Assembly: GCA_031285605.1 (NCBI GenBank)
Contig: JAITVW010000163.1
Span: forward strand, 1 to 7,865
DNA: 7,865 nucleotides
From: Fusobacteriales bacterium
GTDB lineage: Bacteria > Fusobacteriota > Fusobacteriia > Fusobacteriales > Leptotrichiaceae
Reading direction: 5' to 3'
Position 1 is the first letter of the stretch. Each line of letters begins with the position of its first letter. Below the pieces are notes generated by a model. That model was not told where the DNA came from and made no database searches. It saw only the letters and a program-made list of their open reading frames with translations. This document shows, piece by piece, positions 1-5,542 of the stretch. A program made the position numbers and the translations under genes.

Positions 1-2
1 TG

Positions 3-578
3 AAAGATAAATTTAATCTGAAAGATGATCTTAGCATAGGAATAATTATGACTTTCGGGATGGCCGTAGGAATTATTTTTTCCTTTATGACACCGGGTTA
101 TCAGGCAGATTTATCTACTTATCTTTTTGGGAATATACTTCTATCAAATAAAGAGAATATAATAATGCTGCTACTCCTGGATATAATAATTATTATTGTT
201 TTTTTTATTTTTTATAAATCAATTATATACAGCAGCTTTGATGAAAATTTTTATAATATTTATGGAGTTCCTGTGAAATTTATAAATTATCTGTTGATAA
301 TTCTGATATCTTCTGCTATTATAATAAATATAAAGACAATCGGTATCATATTAATTATCTCCATATTGACCATTCCACAGGCAGCAGCTTCGCTGTTAGT
401 AAAAAAATACTATTTAATAATTATTTTTTCAGGAATTTTCTCATTTTTGGGAATACTTTCCGGTTTATATTTTTCATACAGTCTGAATATTCCGTCAGGA
501 CCGGCGATAATACTCTCACTCACAATTATTTTACTATTTACCAAAGGTTTTGGAAAAATCTTTTTAAAAACAACTTGA
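3..578 (+). CDS. ABC-3 family metal transporter permease, 3' part (5' end outside window)
   Basis: This is the C-terminal 191 residues of an integral membrane permease of the ABC-3 (ZnuB/MntB/TroC) family, which imports Zn, Mn or Fe with an ATPase and a binding protein. The frame is open to the window edge. The first in-frame ATG (position 48) sits inside a conserved helix (SIGIIMTFGMAVGI), so it is not the real start. Family landmarks are GYQADLSTYLFGNIL, the IGIILIISILTIPQAAA helix and the near-terminal segment LYFSYSLNIPSGPAIIL. Several long Ile/Leu-rich membrane spans are visible. The metal cannot be told from this part. The partner genes should lie to the left of the window. The stop codon overlaps the -35 box of the next gene's promoter and no terminator lies between them, so some read-through into dps is possible. 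The family assignment is firm; substrate is unknown. Confidence 0.88.
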   Translation, partial: KDKFNLKDDLSIGIIMTFGMAVGIIFSFMTPGYQADLSTYLFGNILLSNKENIIMLLLLDIIIIIVFFIFYKSIIYSSFDENFYNIYGVPVKFINYLLIILISSAIIINIKTIGIILIISILTIPQAAASLLVKKYYLIIIFSGIFSFLGILSGLYFSYSLNIPSGPAIILSLTIILLFTKGFGKIFLKTT

Positions 579-603
579 CAAAAGTTTGGAAGAAGTGTAT
601 TAT
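575..603 (+). promoter_or_regulatory. sigma70-type promoter of dps
   Basis: A perfect -35 TTGACA (575-580), a 17-bp spacer and TATTAT as -10 (598-603) are seen directly. The -35 box includes the TGA stop codon (576-578) of the upstream permease gene. The predicted transcript start is near 610, giving a leader of roughly 40 nt before dps. Confidence 0.82.
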
Positions 604-616
604 ATTAGATATAAAA

Positions 617-631
617 ATGAAATGATTATAA
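617..631 (+). promoter_or_regulatory. PerR-box-like operator candidate upstream of dps
   Basis: The 15 bases at 617-631 match the Bacillus PerR consensus TTATAATNATTATAA at 11 of 14 fixed positions. The right half ATTATAA is perfect and the left half matches at 4 of 7. It lies just downstream of the predicted transcript start, where a repressor could block elongation. PerR controls the dps homologue mrgA in Bacillus, so the placement makes sense. In AT-rich DNA such a match can arise by chance. A separate perfect palindrome, TATAAATTTATA, overlaps it at 627-638. Confidence 0.3.
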
Positions 632-651
632 ATTTATAGGAGGTACATATT

Positions 652-1089
652 ATGGCTAATGTAATTGAAAAACTAAACGTATATCTTGCGGATCTGAATG
701 TAATGTACAGAAAGGTACAAAATTATCACTGGAATGTGGATGGAAGAAACTTCTTTACTATTCATGCAAAATTGGAAGAATACTATGATGAAATCAACGA
801 AAACATCGACAGTATCGCAGAAAGAATTTTATCTATCAACGGCAGACCATATGGAACAATGAAAAAATATCTTGAAATTACTAACATTAAAGAAGCTAAC
901 GATGAAGATATTGCTGATCTTGATTTAGTAAAAATCTTAAAAGCAGATTTTGAAGCTCTTTTAGGTGAAGTAAAAGACATCAAAGCAGCAGCTGACGAAG
1001 CTAATGACTACGGTACTTCAGCAATGATGGACGAATTAATAACAGGATATGAAACAAAATTATGGATGTTAGGTGCATTCTTAAAGTAA
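652..1089 (+). CDS. dps: Dps family ferritin-like DNA-starvation/iron-storage protein
   Basis: The 145-aa protein belongs to the Dps miniferritins, cytoplasmic dodecamers that oxidise Fe(II) with hydrogen peroxide and store the iron. The signature runs NYHWNVDGRNFFTIHAKLEE followed by DSIAERILSINGRP. The inter-subunit ferroxidase residues are all present by alignment with Listeria Dps: His26, His38, Glu42, Asp53 and Glu57. There is no Lys-rich N-terminal DNA-binding tail and no long C-terminal tail, so DNA binding is doubtful. The length is at the short end for the family. The start is fixed by AGGAGG (638-643), 8 nt before the ATG. It has its own strong promoter and terminator, so it is probably transcribed alone. 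The metal-permease neighbour and a PerR-like box suggest control by iron or peroxide, which is inference. Codon usage is cleaner than its neighbours, consistent with high expression. Confidence 0.95.
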   Translation: MANVIEKLNVYLADLNVMYRKVQNYHWNVDGRNFFTIHAKLEEYYDEINENIDSIAERILSINGRPYGTMKKYLEITNIKEANDEDIADLDLVKILKADFEALLGEVKDIKAAADEANDYGTSAMMDELITGYETKLWMLGAFLK

Positions 1090-1117
1090 GAGAGACTTTT
1101 TAGACAATATAAATATT

Positions 1118-1140
1118 ACCGGATTTTTATCCGGTTTTTT
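1118..1140 (+). terminator. Intrinsic terminator after dps
   Basis: A 6-bp stem CCGGAT (1119-1124) / ATCCGG (1129-1134) with a TTTT loop is followed directly by a run of T. One further A-T pair extends the stem. It lies about 30 nt past the dps stop codon. Confidence 0.9.
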
Positions 1141-1298
1141 ATTATATTTTTTATTCTTATACTGCCTGTAATCTGCTCATATTTTACCGAATATGCTTGT
1201 AAACTGTCTAGTGTGGTGAAATTCAAAAAAATTGCATAAGTAGAAATTTCAGTAGTATTCTGTTTTTTACAGAAAACACTACGAAAGGAATTTCACTT
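1141..1298. other. Gene-free stretch between dps terminator and the 67-codon ORF
   Basis: No coding sequence is supported here. The second half (from 1232) is taken up by the left arm and loop of a long inverted repeat. A weak promoter-like pair, TTGCAT (1232-1237) and TATTCT (1256-1261) with an 18-bp spacer, lies inside that arm. The part at 1141-1210 shows nothing recognisable. Confidence 0.5.
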
Positions 1299-1304
1299 AT
1301 GCAA
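1232..1304 (+). repeat. 73-nt imperfect inverted repeat / hairpin over a start codon
   Basis: The outer stem is TTGCATAAGT (1232-1241) with ACTTATGCAA (1295-1304), 10 bp perfect. The apical stem is TTCTGT (1258-1263) with ACAGAA (1269-1274) around a T5 loop. Between them TTTC and GTAGT blocks pair with GAAA and ACTAC, leaving bulges. The right arm contains the ribosome binding site AAAGGA (1284-1289) and the ATG (1299) of the 67-codon ORF. An alternative pairing, GTGAAATTC (1216-1224) with GAATTTCAC (1288-1296), would compete with the outer stem. It could be a translational control hairpin or the end of a decayed mobile element. Confidence 0.65.
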
Positions 1305-1502
1305 ACTAATTATACAAAATTTATCCAAAATATAAAAGGGATAAATATAAAAAAACACAGATATATCTGTTCCTTTAAAAATTTTTCTATCTTAAATTCA
1401 ATATTTACAACTATGGTAATTATGAGTTTCATTATTATTTTATATATTTTCCCGGAAACTTTTTCTATTTCATTTCAAAAAGAACACTTACATTCTGAGT
1501 AA
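1299..1502 (+). CDS. Doubtful 67-aa ORF with one membrane segment
   Basis: I do not recognise this protein. Residues 1-30 are polar and basic (NIKGINIKKHRY in the middle). Residues of about 31-54 form one strongly hydrophobic segment rich in Ile and Phe, followed by a short polar tail. The start has a reasonable ribosome binding site (AAAGGA, 9 nt before the ATG), but both sit in the right arm of a long hairpin. The last 38 nt overlap the 3' end of the convergent SIMPL gene, and a terminator-like palindrome for that gene lies inside the ORF. Two readings fit: a small membrane peptide, for example toxin-like, whose translation is repressed by the hairpin; or the decayed 5' end of a transposase fused by chance to AT-rich sequence. 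It may also be non-coding. Confidence 0.3.
   Translation: MQTNYTKFIQNIKGINIKKHRYICSFKNFSILNSIFTTMVIMSFIIILYIFPETFSISFQKEHLHSE
1349..1370 (-). terminator. Possible weak terminator of the SIMPL cluster
   Basis: On the minus strand the perfect palindrome ACAGATATATCTGT (1357-1370) is followed by G and then seven T (1349-1355). The usable stem is only about 5 bp with a 4-nt loop, so it would be weak. It lies about 95 nt past the stop of the last SIMPL gene and is the best terminator-like structure there. Confidence 0.4.
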
Positions 1503-2526
1503 GTTTTATAACCTGCGGCTTGTAATCTACCTGCGGTTCCGGAGCAGGAACAGTCTTTTCGGCTGATACTTCCATCATCATAGCTTTTGACACATAGTCT
1601 TCATCTCCTGCGATCTGCTGTCTGTAATCATAATCTTCCATAACAGCCTGATTCTGATAAGATATGCTCTCACTTACTACCAGAGGATCTCCCAGCTTCA
1701 TCTCACTTGATCTTAATATGCTTGCGGCTTTTGTCTTTGTCTGTTCGTAGGCAGTATTATACAGCTCTGATTCTTTTTGCTCTTTATTTGATATATCGAA
1801 TGCTATGCTTCCCTGAATATTTATTTTATTATTTTCCGCTATCTTTATTACATCATTTATTTTATTTATATCTTTCAGTTCCAATACAAAGTTATTGTAT
1901 ATATTATGATATTCCTTATTTTTCAAAGGTTTGTTATCTGTTATCTCTTTTGATACAGCAGAATATGAATATACCGATATATCGTTACTGTTTATGCCGA
2001 GTCTTGACAATTGAGACTTTACGTTATCATATACTTTAAATGTATCTGATATTGCTGTTGCTTTTTCTCTGCTGTTTCTGTTTATTTCACCATAATATAT
2101 TGATTTATCCGTACTGTCACTTTTCAGGCTTTTTATCTTGCTACTCTCCGCCAGACTTATCAAATCAGGAATTTTTGTCAGATCCGTTATCTTTACCGTA
2201 AAATATAAAGTTGTATAATACTCGGTTTTCTTATTTTCCGCAGTATCTCTTTCTGTTGTCTTTTGTGTATAATAATTATAAGTTTCTATACTTCCCACAG
2301 AAATATTTTTCTTTCTCAGTTCACTTTTAAAATTCTCCATATTTTGAGAATTTTCCTGCCCCGCTTTTTTCAGATTTTCATTCTTTGTATACACCCTGAA
2401 ATTTATTTTTGCTATATCAGGCATAACTTCCTTCTCTGCATTTCCGGTAACACTTATTTTTCTGATCGGCTCACCAAATGTAAATACCGAAAATATCAAA
2501 GTTAATATTAAAACGATCTTTTTCAT
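1465..2526 (-). CDS. Exported SIMPL (DUF541, YggE-like) domain protein, copy A
   Basis: The 353-aa protein is in the SIMPL/DUF541 family, whose members include E. coli YggE and Brucella BP26, exported proteins that in BP26 form large ring oligomers. A signal peptide covers residues 1 to about 18 (MKKIVLILTLIFSVFTFG). The family's first strand follows directly: ISVTGNAEKEVMPDIAKI at about 24-41, with the typical G and PD. The domain runs to about residue 295, with a second family block near the end (KAASILRSSEMKLGDPLVV). Then comes a Pro-rich linker (PAPEPQVDYKPQ, about 327-338) and a last beta strand, QNVSVLFEMK. The start is supported by AGGAGA 4 nt upstream of the ATG. It lies 56 nt after copy B and is probably co-transcribed with it. 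The molecular role of the family is unsettled; links to oxidative stress have been reported for YggE. Confidence 0.9.
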   Translation of the reverse strand: MKKIVLILTLIFSVFTFGEPIRKISVTGNAEKEVMPDIAKINFRVYTKNENLKKAGQENSQNMENFKSELRKKNISVGSIETYNYYTQKTTERDTAENKKTEYYTTLYFTVKITDLTKIPDLISLAESSKIKSLKSDSTDKSIYYGEINRNSREKATAISDTFKVYDNVKSQLSRLGINSNDISVYSYSAVSKEITDNKPLKNKEYHNIYNNFVLELKDINKINDVIKIAENNKINIQGSIAFDISNKEQKESELYNTAYEQTKTKAASILRSSEMKLGDPLVVSESISYQNQAVMEDYDYRQQIAGDEDYVSKAMMMEVSAEKTVPAPEPQVDYKPQVIKLTQNVSVLFEMK

Positions 2527-2541
2527 TTTCTCTCCTTTTCT

Positions 2542-2572
2542 TTCCGGTGTATTCCTGTAAAAAGAACCGGAA
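2542..2572 (-). other. Intercistronic hairpin between the two full SIMPL genes
   Basis: TTCCGGT (2542-2548) and ACCGGAA (2566-2572) form a 7-bp perfect stem with a 17-nt loop in the 56-nt gap. No T run follows on either strand, so it is not an intrinsic terminator. It could stabilise an mRNA end or tune expression of the downstream copy, whose ribosome binding site lies 6 nt beyond the stem. Confidence 0.5.
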
Positions 2573-2582
2573 TAATAAAAGT

Positions 2583-3650
2583 TTATTTTTTATTCATCTG
2601 GAATTCTATATTTACTGTTTTTGTTACAGTTAATTTTTTAGGATTTATTACTAAATTTGAAGTATCTGCCAAATCCATAAGCTCTTTATCACTACTTTTT
2701 TTTACTTCATCTGCTGCTCTGACCAAAGAGTTATAATTATTGAAATATTCATTATACGGCTGTATACTGTATCTGCTGTTATCAGTTACAGAAAGCGGTT
2801 TTTGCAGACCAAGATCAGTTTTGGCAAGTATTTTATCAGCCTTCTTTTTTGCTTCAAGATAAGCTTTTTCATATAATCTGTTTTCTATCTGCTCTTTATT
2901 ATTGATATCATACTGTATATAGCTGTTTGGCATGATATTTAATGTATATCCCAGATTTATCAACTTTCCCAGATTCTTTACATCACCTGTTTTTATTTTG
3001 AGCACATGAGTTACCATATGTTTTTCTTTTTTTACTCTGTCATATTTTTCCAGACTCTTTTCGCCTGTATCATAAGAAGCTATTCTTACACTGTCTGCAA
3101 GACTGGTTTTCAGTACTTTGCTTTCCAGATTTTTATATCTCTCCAGTGCTTTTTGGTAAGAAGTCTTTGTATCTTTCGCACTTTCACTTATATTAAAATT
3201 ATATATTCCAAATTCTCTTCCCGATTTTGAAAAATAATTTATATTTTCTCCTGAAAGTATATTTACTATTTCTCTCAGTTTATTCTGATCATTAACTGTG
3301 ATTTCTATATTCAAAGATGTCGAATATTCTTTTTCACCCTTATTTACAAGTATTGAATCCCAATATTCCCATTTATTGGAATTATACGTTACAGATTCGA
3401 TTTTTTCATATTTCACACCTGATTTTGAAAGTAAAGTTTTATACCTGTCAAGAAGTCCTGCATTTTCCTCGCTCGCCTTATTCATATCCTCGTTTTCTGT
3501 ATAAATGATAAACATTATACTGGCAGTATCAGGCATCAGTGTTTCCACAGCTGTTCCCGCTACCTGAATTCTCTTATAAAAAAGATCGCTTTCATCTGAA
3601 AATATCATTACAGAAAAAATTGTCAGTAAAATCAATATAATTTTTTTCAT
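2583..3650 (-). CDS. Exported SIMPL (DUF541, YggE-like) domain protein, copy B
   Basis: A 355-aa paralogue of the downstream copy A. A signal peptide covers residues 1 to about 18 (MKKIILILLTIFSVMIFS). The family start RIQVAGTAVETLMPDTASI is at about 27-45, again with the G and PD landmarks. The terminal block KKADKILAKTDLGLQKPLSV and a closing strand (KLTVTKTVNIEFQMNKK) mirror copy A. The two differ widely in the middle, so the duplication is old or diverged fast. The start has AAAGG 7 nt upstream of the ATG. Only 28 nt separate it from the miniature SIMPL ORF before it, and I see no convincing promoter in that gap, so it is probably read from the promoter at 3854-3882. It most likely acts in the periplasm. 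Function of the tandem pair is unknown; mixed oligomers are possible, which is inference. Confidence 0.9.
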   Translation of the reverse strand: MKKIILILLTIFSVMIFSDESDLFYKRIQVAGTAVETLMPDTASIMFIIYTENEDMNKASEENAGLLDRYKTLLSKSGVKYEKIESVTYNSNKWEYWDSILVNKGEKEYSTSLNIEITVNDQNKLREIVNILSGENINYFSKSGREFGIYNFNISESAKDTKTSYQKALERYKNLESKVLKTSLADSVRIASYDTGEKSLEKYDRVKKEKHMVTHVLKIKTGDVKNLGKLINLGYTLNIMPNSYIQYDINNKEQIENRLYEKAYLEAKKKADKILAKTDLGLQKPLSVTDNSRYSIQPYNEYFNNYNSLVRAADEVKKSSDKELMDLADTSNLVINPKKLTVTKTVNIEFQMNKK

Positions 3651-3678
3651 ATTTTATCCTTTCCGTTACTTTCTATAT

Positions 3679-3840
3679 TTATTTTATTTCATAAAGTACA
3701 CTTATACTCTGAAGCTTTGCTGTATCAGCCGTGACTTCCTTTTCTGCATTTCCTGTAACACTCGGTTTTCTTACAGGCTCACCGGCTGAGAATGCCAAAA
3801 AGCCCAAGACTGACACTAAAATAAACTCTCCCATTTTCAT
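3679..3840 (-). pseudogene. Miniature, internally deleted SIMPL copy (53 codons, frame intact)
   Basis: The minus strand encodes a 53-aa product. It starts with a signal peptide (MKMGEFILVSVLGFLAFSA), continues with GEPVRKPSVTGNAEKEV, and then jumps to QSISVLYEIK and a stop. Copy A has GEPIRKISVTGNAEKEV just after its signal peptide and QNVSVLFEMK at its C terminus. About 300 codons of the domain are therefore missing, while start, frame and stop are kept. The junction falls in the AKL codons, where the two flanks share A-rich bases. It is closer to copy A than to copy B, at both protein and DNA level. A promoter lies right upstream and copy B follows 28 nt downstream. The predicted transcript start leaves only about 6 nt before ATG 3840 (12-13 nt before an alternative ATG at 3834), so translation may be poor. 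I call it a deletion remnant; a functional secreted mini-peptide cannot be excluded. Confidence 0.78.
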
Positions 3841-3853
3841 TTCTCTTACCTTG

Positions 3854-3882
3854 ATTATAATAAATCAAATTTGTAAAATCAA
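3854..3882 (-). promoter_or_regulatory. Promoter of the SIMPL cluster
   Basis: On the minus strand TTGATT (-35, 3877-3882), a 17-bp spacer and a perfect TATAAT (-10, 3854-3859) are seen. Transcription would start near 3847, immediately before the miniature SIMPL ORF, and would serve all three copies. Confidence 0.65.
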
Positions 3883-4139
3883 TCTGTTTATTTTTATTTT
3901 TTATGATACTACAATTAATATTCTGTAATTTATCCTGCAAAATTTCAATATTATTTATGAAAATTCCTCCGCCATGTGATACCCTTGTATTGATCATTTT
4001 TCCGAATTTTTCACCTGTATGTATTATCTTTACTCCAAATGGAATAATCATAAATATCGATTATTCTATTTGTAATATCATATTCCGTAAAATGTTCACA
4101 GCATTTTACAGACATAATTTCATTTATATTATCACACAT
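3869..4139 (-). pseudogene. Possible frameshifted gene remnant, unknown family
   Basis: Minus-strand reading gives a 42-codon frame (ATG at 4139, stop at 4011-4013; middle part EHFTEYDITNRIIDIYDYS). A second frame overlaps it and carries on with TGEKFGKMINTRVSHGGGIF and NNIEILQDKLQNINC. Both stretches look more protein-like than their antisense, which is a hydrophobic AT-rich shadow. Joining them needs one frameshift near 4011-4050. I recognise no family and see no ribosome binding site before 4139. The right-hand frame runs on through the SIMPL promoter without homology. It could equally be non-coding sequence. Confidence 0.2.
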
Positions 4140-4323
4140 CAATATGAATTCAGTGTGAACTAAAAAATTTTCTGTAAGTAAAAAAAGAATACACTAAATA
4201 CTTATGCTGTTTAGTGTACTAAAATATATTCTTTATCATTACCAATATTTTTTCTGGTTAATTAAAAATATCTGTATTACGGCTGTTCTTCCTTCATTCT
4301 TTAAAACATAAAGCAAAAAAGCC
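3883..4323. other. Intergenic stretch without a convincing intact gene
   Basis: About 440 bases between the SIMPL promoter and the stop of the DUF2145 gene. It holds the possible frameshifted remnant and the intrinsic terminator at 4180-4218. The part at 4219-4323 is AT-rich with nothing recognisable. Confidence 0.55.
4180..4218 (-). terminator. Intrinsic terminator of the tyrS operon
   Basis: On the minus strand the stem TACACTAAA (4210-4218) / TTTAGTGTA (4190-4198) is 9 bp perfect with an 11-nt loop, followed by TTC and seven T. It lies about 105 nt after the stop of the DUF2145 gene. The stem is AT-rich, so efficiency may be moderate. Confidence 0.65.
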
Positions 4324-5088
4324 TCACTCTTTTATTTCGATTAAAGTACTTTCAGACTCCAGTTTCTGTATAAACTGCATTACTGTTTCTGCAGTTGCCA
4401 CCTCTATCTCATCCGGCTTCTTCCTGTCCTTATGATCATCAAAGTGAACATTTCTTGCCACTAAAGGGCCGAGTGTTCTTTCCAGCAGATTTATCTTTAT
4501 TTTCTTTGGTCTAAATCCATTTACCTTAGTCCAATTTATAGCATCTCTTCTTGTCTTTACTTTTTTTCCGGATTTCACATAAACATAAGCCTCCAGTACA
4601 TACTGCACACAGTTTTGATACTTATCCGACCATGCATTGGCATTTATAGAGTAGACATCTCCTTTAAACTTTTCTATTTCTTTATTTTTTATTGCTTCCT
4701 TAAGCTCTGTCTGTGTTTCCTTTGAAGGGATCAGAACAAGACTGTCATATATAGAAACAGGTGCAAAAAACAAAGCCATTCCGTCATCATATGTCCCCAG
4801 TTCATCGAAATTTTCACAATTCTGAAGCAGATTTGTCACTACCCACTTTCCTTTTTCATCTTTCCATGCCATTCCGAGATGAGTATATGAAATACCGTGG
4901 TTTTCTTTATTTTTCCTTGCCGTAAATGCCAGCCCGGCATTGTTGCTTTCCAAAAAGTCTATGACTTTTCCCGTAAGATCAAAGACCTTTACTGCCTCTT
5001 CCTTTGATTTTGGTTCTGTTTTACATACAGAACCCATAGAAAACAGAGGAATTGCACATACTATAAATAAAAACAGTACTTTTCTCAA
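4324..5088 (-). CDS. Exported DUF2145 family protein, TTG start
   Basis: The 254-aa protein matches the DUF2145 pattern as I know it: FTARKNKENHGISYTHLGMA, then GKWVVTNLLQNC, a DGMALFF segment, IPS, and YQNCVQYVLEAY. A signal peptide covers residues 1 to about 20; Cys22 is preceded by Val, so it does not fit a lipobox. The start codon is TTG with GGGAG 7 nt upstream; no in-frame ATG would keep the signal peptide. His70 (SYTHLG) before Cys160 (QNC) recalls the order of catalytic residues in permuted NlpC/P60-type enzymes; this resemblance is inference. The tail (170-254) is Lys-rich and less conserved. It is third in an apparent operon with tyrS and a small exported protein, 20 nt after the latter, and a terminator follows. 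Family function is unknown; the periplasm is the likely location. Confidence 0.78.
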   Translation of the reverse strand: MRKVLFLFIVCAIPLFSMGSVCKTEPKSKEEAVKVFDLTGKVIDFLESNNAGLAFTARKNKENHGISYTHLGMAWKDEKGKWVVTNLLQNCENFDELGTYDDGMALFFAPVSIYDSLVLIPSKETQTELKEAIKNKEIEKFKGDVYSINANAWSDKYQNCVQYVLEAYVYVKSGKKVKTRRDAINWTKVNGFRPKKIKINLLERTLGPLVARNVHFDDHKDRKKPDEIEVATAETVMQFIQKLESESTLIEIKE

Positions 5089-5108
5089 AATTTTTCTCCC
5101 TGATTATT

Positions 5109-5522
5109 TTATCTTATTTCTCTTTCACTTAGTCCGCTGTATTTCATATCAGAAGGAACCAAAATTATAGGTCTGTCCAAATTTGAAACCAATATTCCTA
5201 CATTCACCTTATCCAGCTCCATTACGGCTTCCCCGTTCAAAGCATACATTTCAAGCCCTTCTTCAGAGAAAATATCCTTTGCTCTGACAGTTTCACCCTG
5301 AGCAATAAGATTATCAAAATAATCATATCTGTCTTTTATTCCGTAATATTCATTATCTGACGAAGCAGATAAAACAGCACTGCTGAATAAAACATAAGAC
5401 GAAGCTTCCGATACTGCCAGACTGTCTAACGAAACATCAAATGAACTGCCATTCACACGAATATCCGCAAATACCTGTGTTCCAAATATAACTGCTAAAA
5501 TCAAAATCCCTAATTTTTTCAT
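5109..5522 (-). CDS. Small exported protein of unknown function, DUF2145 neighbour
   Basis: The protein has 137 aa from the ATG at 5522. A GTG nine bases upstream (5531) is in frame, but it would overlap the ribosome binding site; AAGGTG sits about 6 nt before the ATG, which decides the start. Residues 1-19 form a signal peptide with a good cleavage site (TQVFA then D20). Next comes a Ser/Ala-rich stretch at about 26-55 (SLDSLAVSEASSYVLFSSAV), then an acidic, Tyr-rich part (NEYYGIKDRYDYFD) and a beta-rich C terminus ending in SEREIR. I recognise no family. It lies 20 nt after tyrS and 20 nt before the DUF2145 gene. From memory, DUF2145 genes in proteobacteria also tend to have a small Ser/Ala-rich exported neighbour, so the two may act together. 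That link is inference. Confidence 0.8.
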   Translation of the reverse strand: MKKLGILILAVIFGTQVFADIRVNGSSFDVSLDSLAVSEASSYVLFSSAVLSASSDNEYYGIKDRYDYFDNLIAQGETVRAKDIFSEEGLEMYALNGEAVMELDKVNVGILVSNLDRPIILVPSDMKYSGLSEREIR

Positions 5523-5542
5523 AAAAATCACCTTCTATTATA

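Noticed and set aside
1707..2505. Plus-strand frames opposite SIMPL copy A
   Set aside because: They are hydrophobic, Tyr/Phe/Leu-rich antisense shadows without ribosome binding sites; the minus-strand reading gives a recognisable family.
2542..2572. Intrinsic terminator between the two SIMPL genes
   Set aside because: The 7-bp stem is real but neither strand has a T run after it.
3779..4051. Intact 90-codon minus-strand gene
   Set aside because: Its 3' part runs through the SIMPL promoter and overlaps the miniature SIMPL ORF in another frame, and it has no ribosome binding site. It is kept only as part of a possible frameshifted remnant.
3903..4163. 86-codon plus-strand frame
   Set aside because: No ribosome binding site, composition of an AT-rich antisense shadow, and no recognisable motif.
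5023..5088. Lipoprotein signal in the DUF2145 protein
   Set aside because: The candidate Cys22 is preceded by Val at -1, which does not fit a lipobox, so an ordinary signal peptide is more likely.
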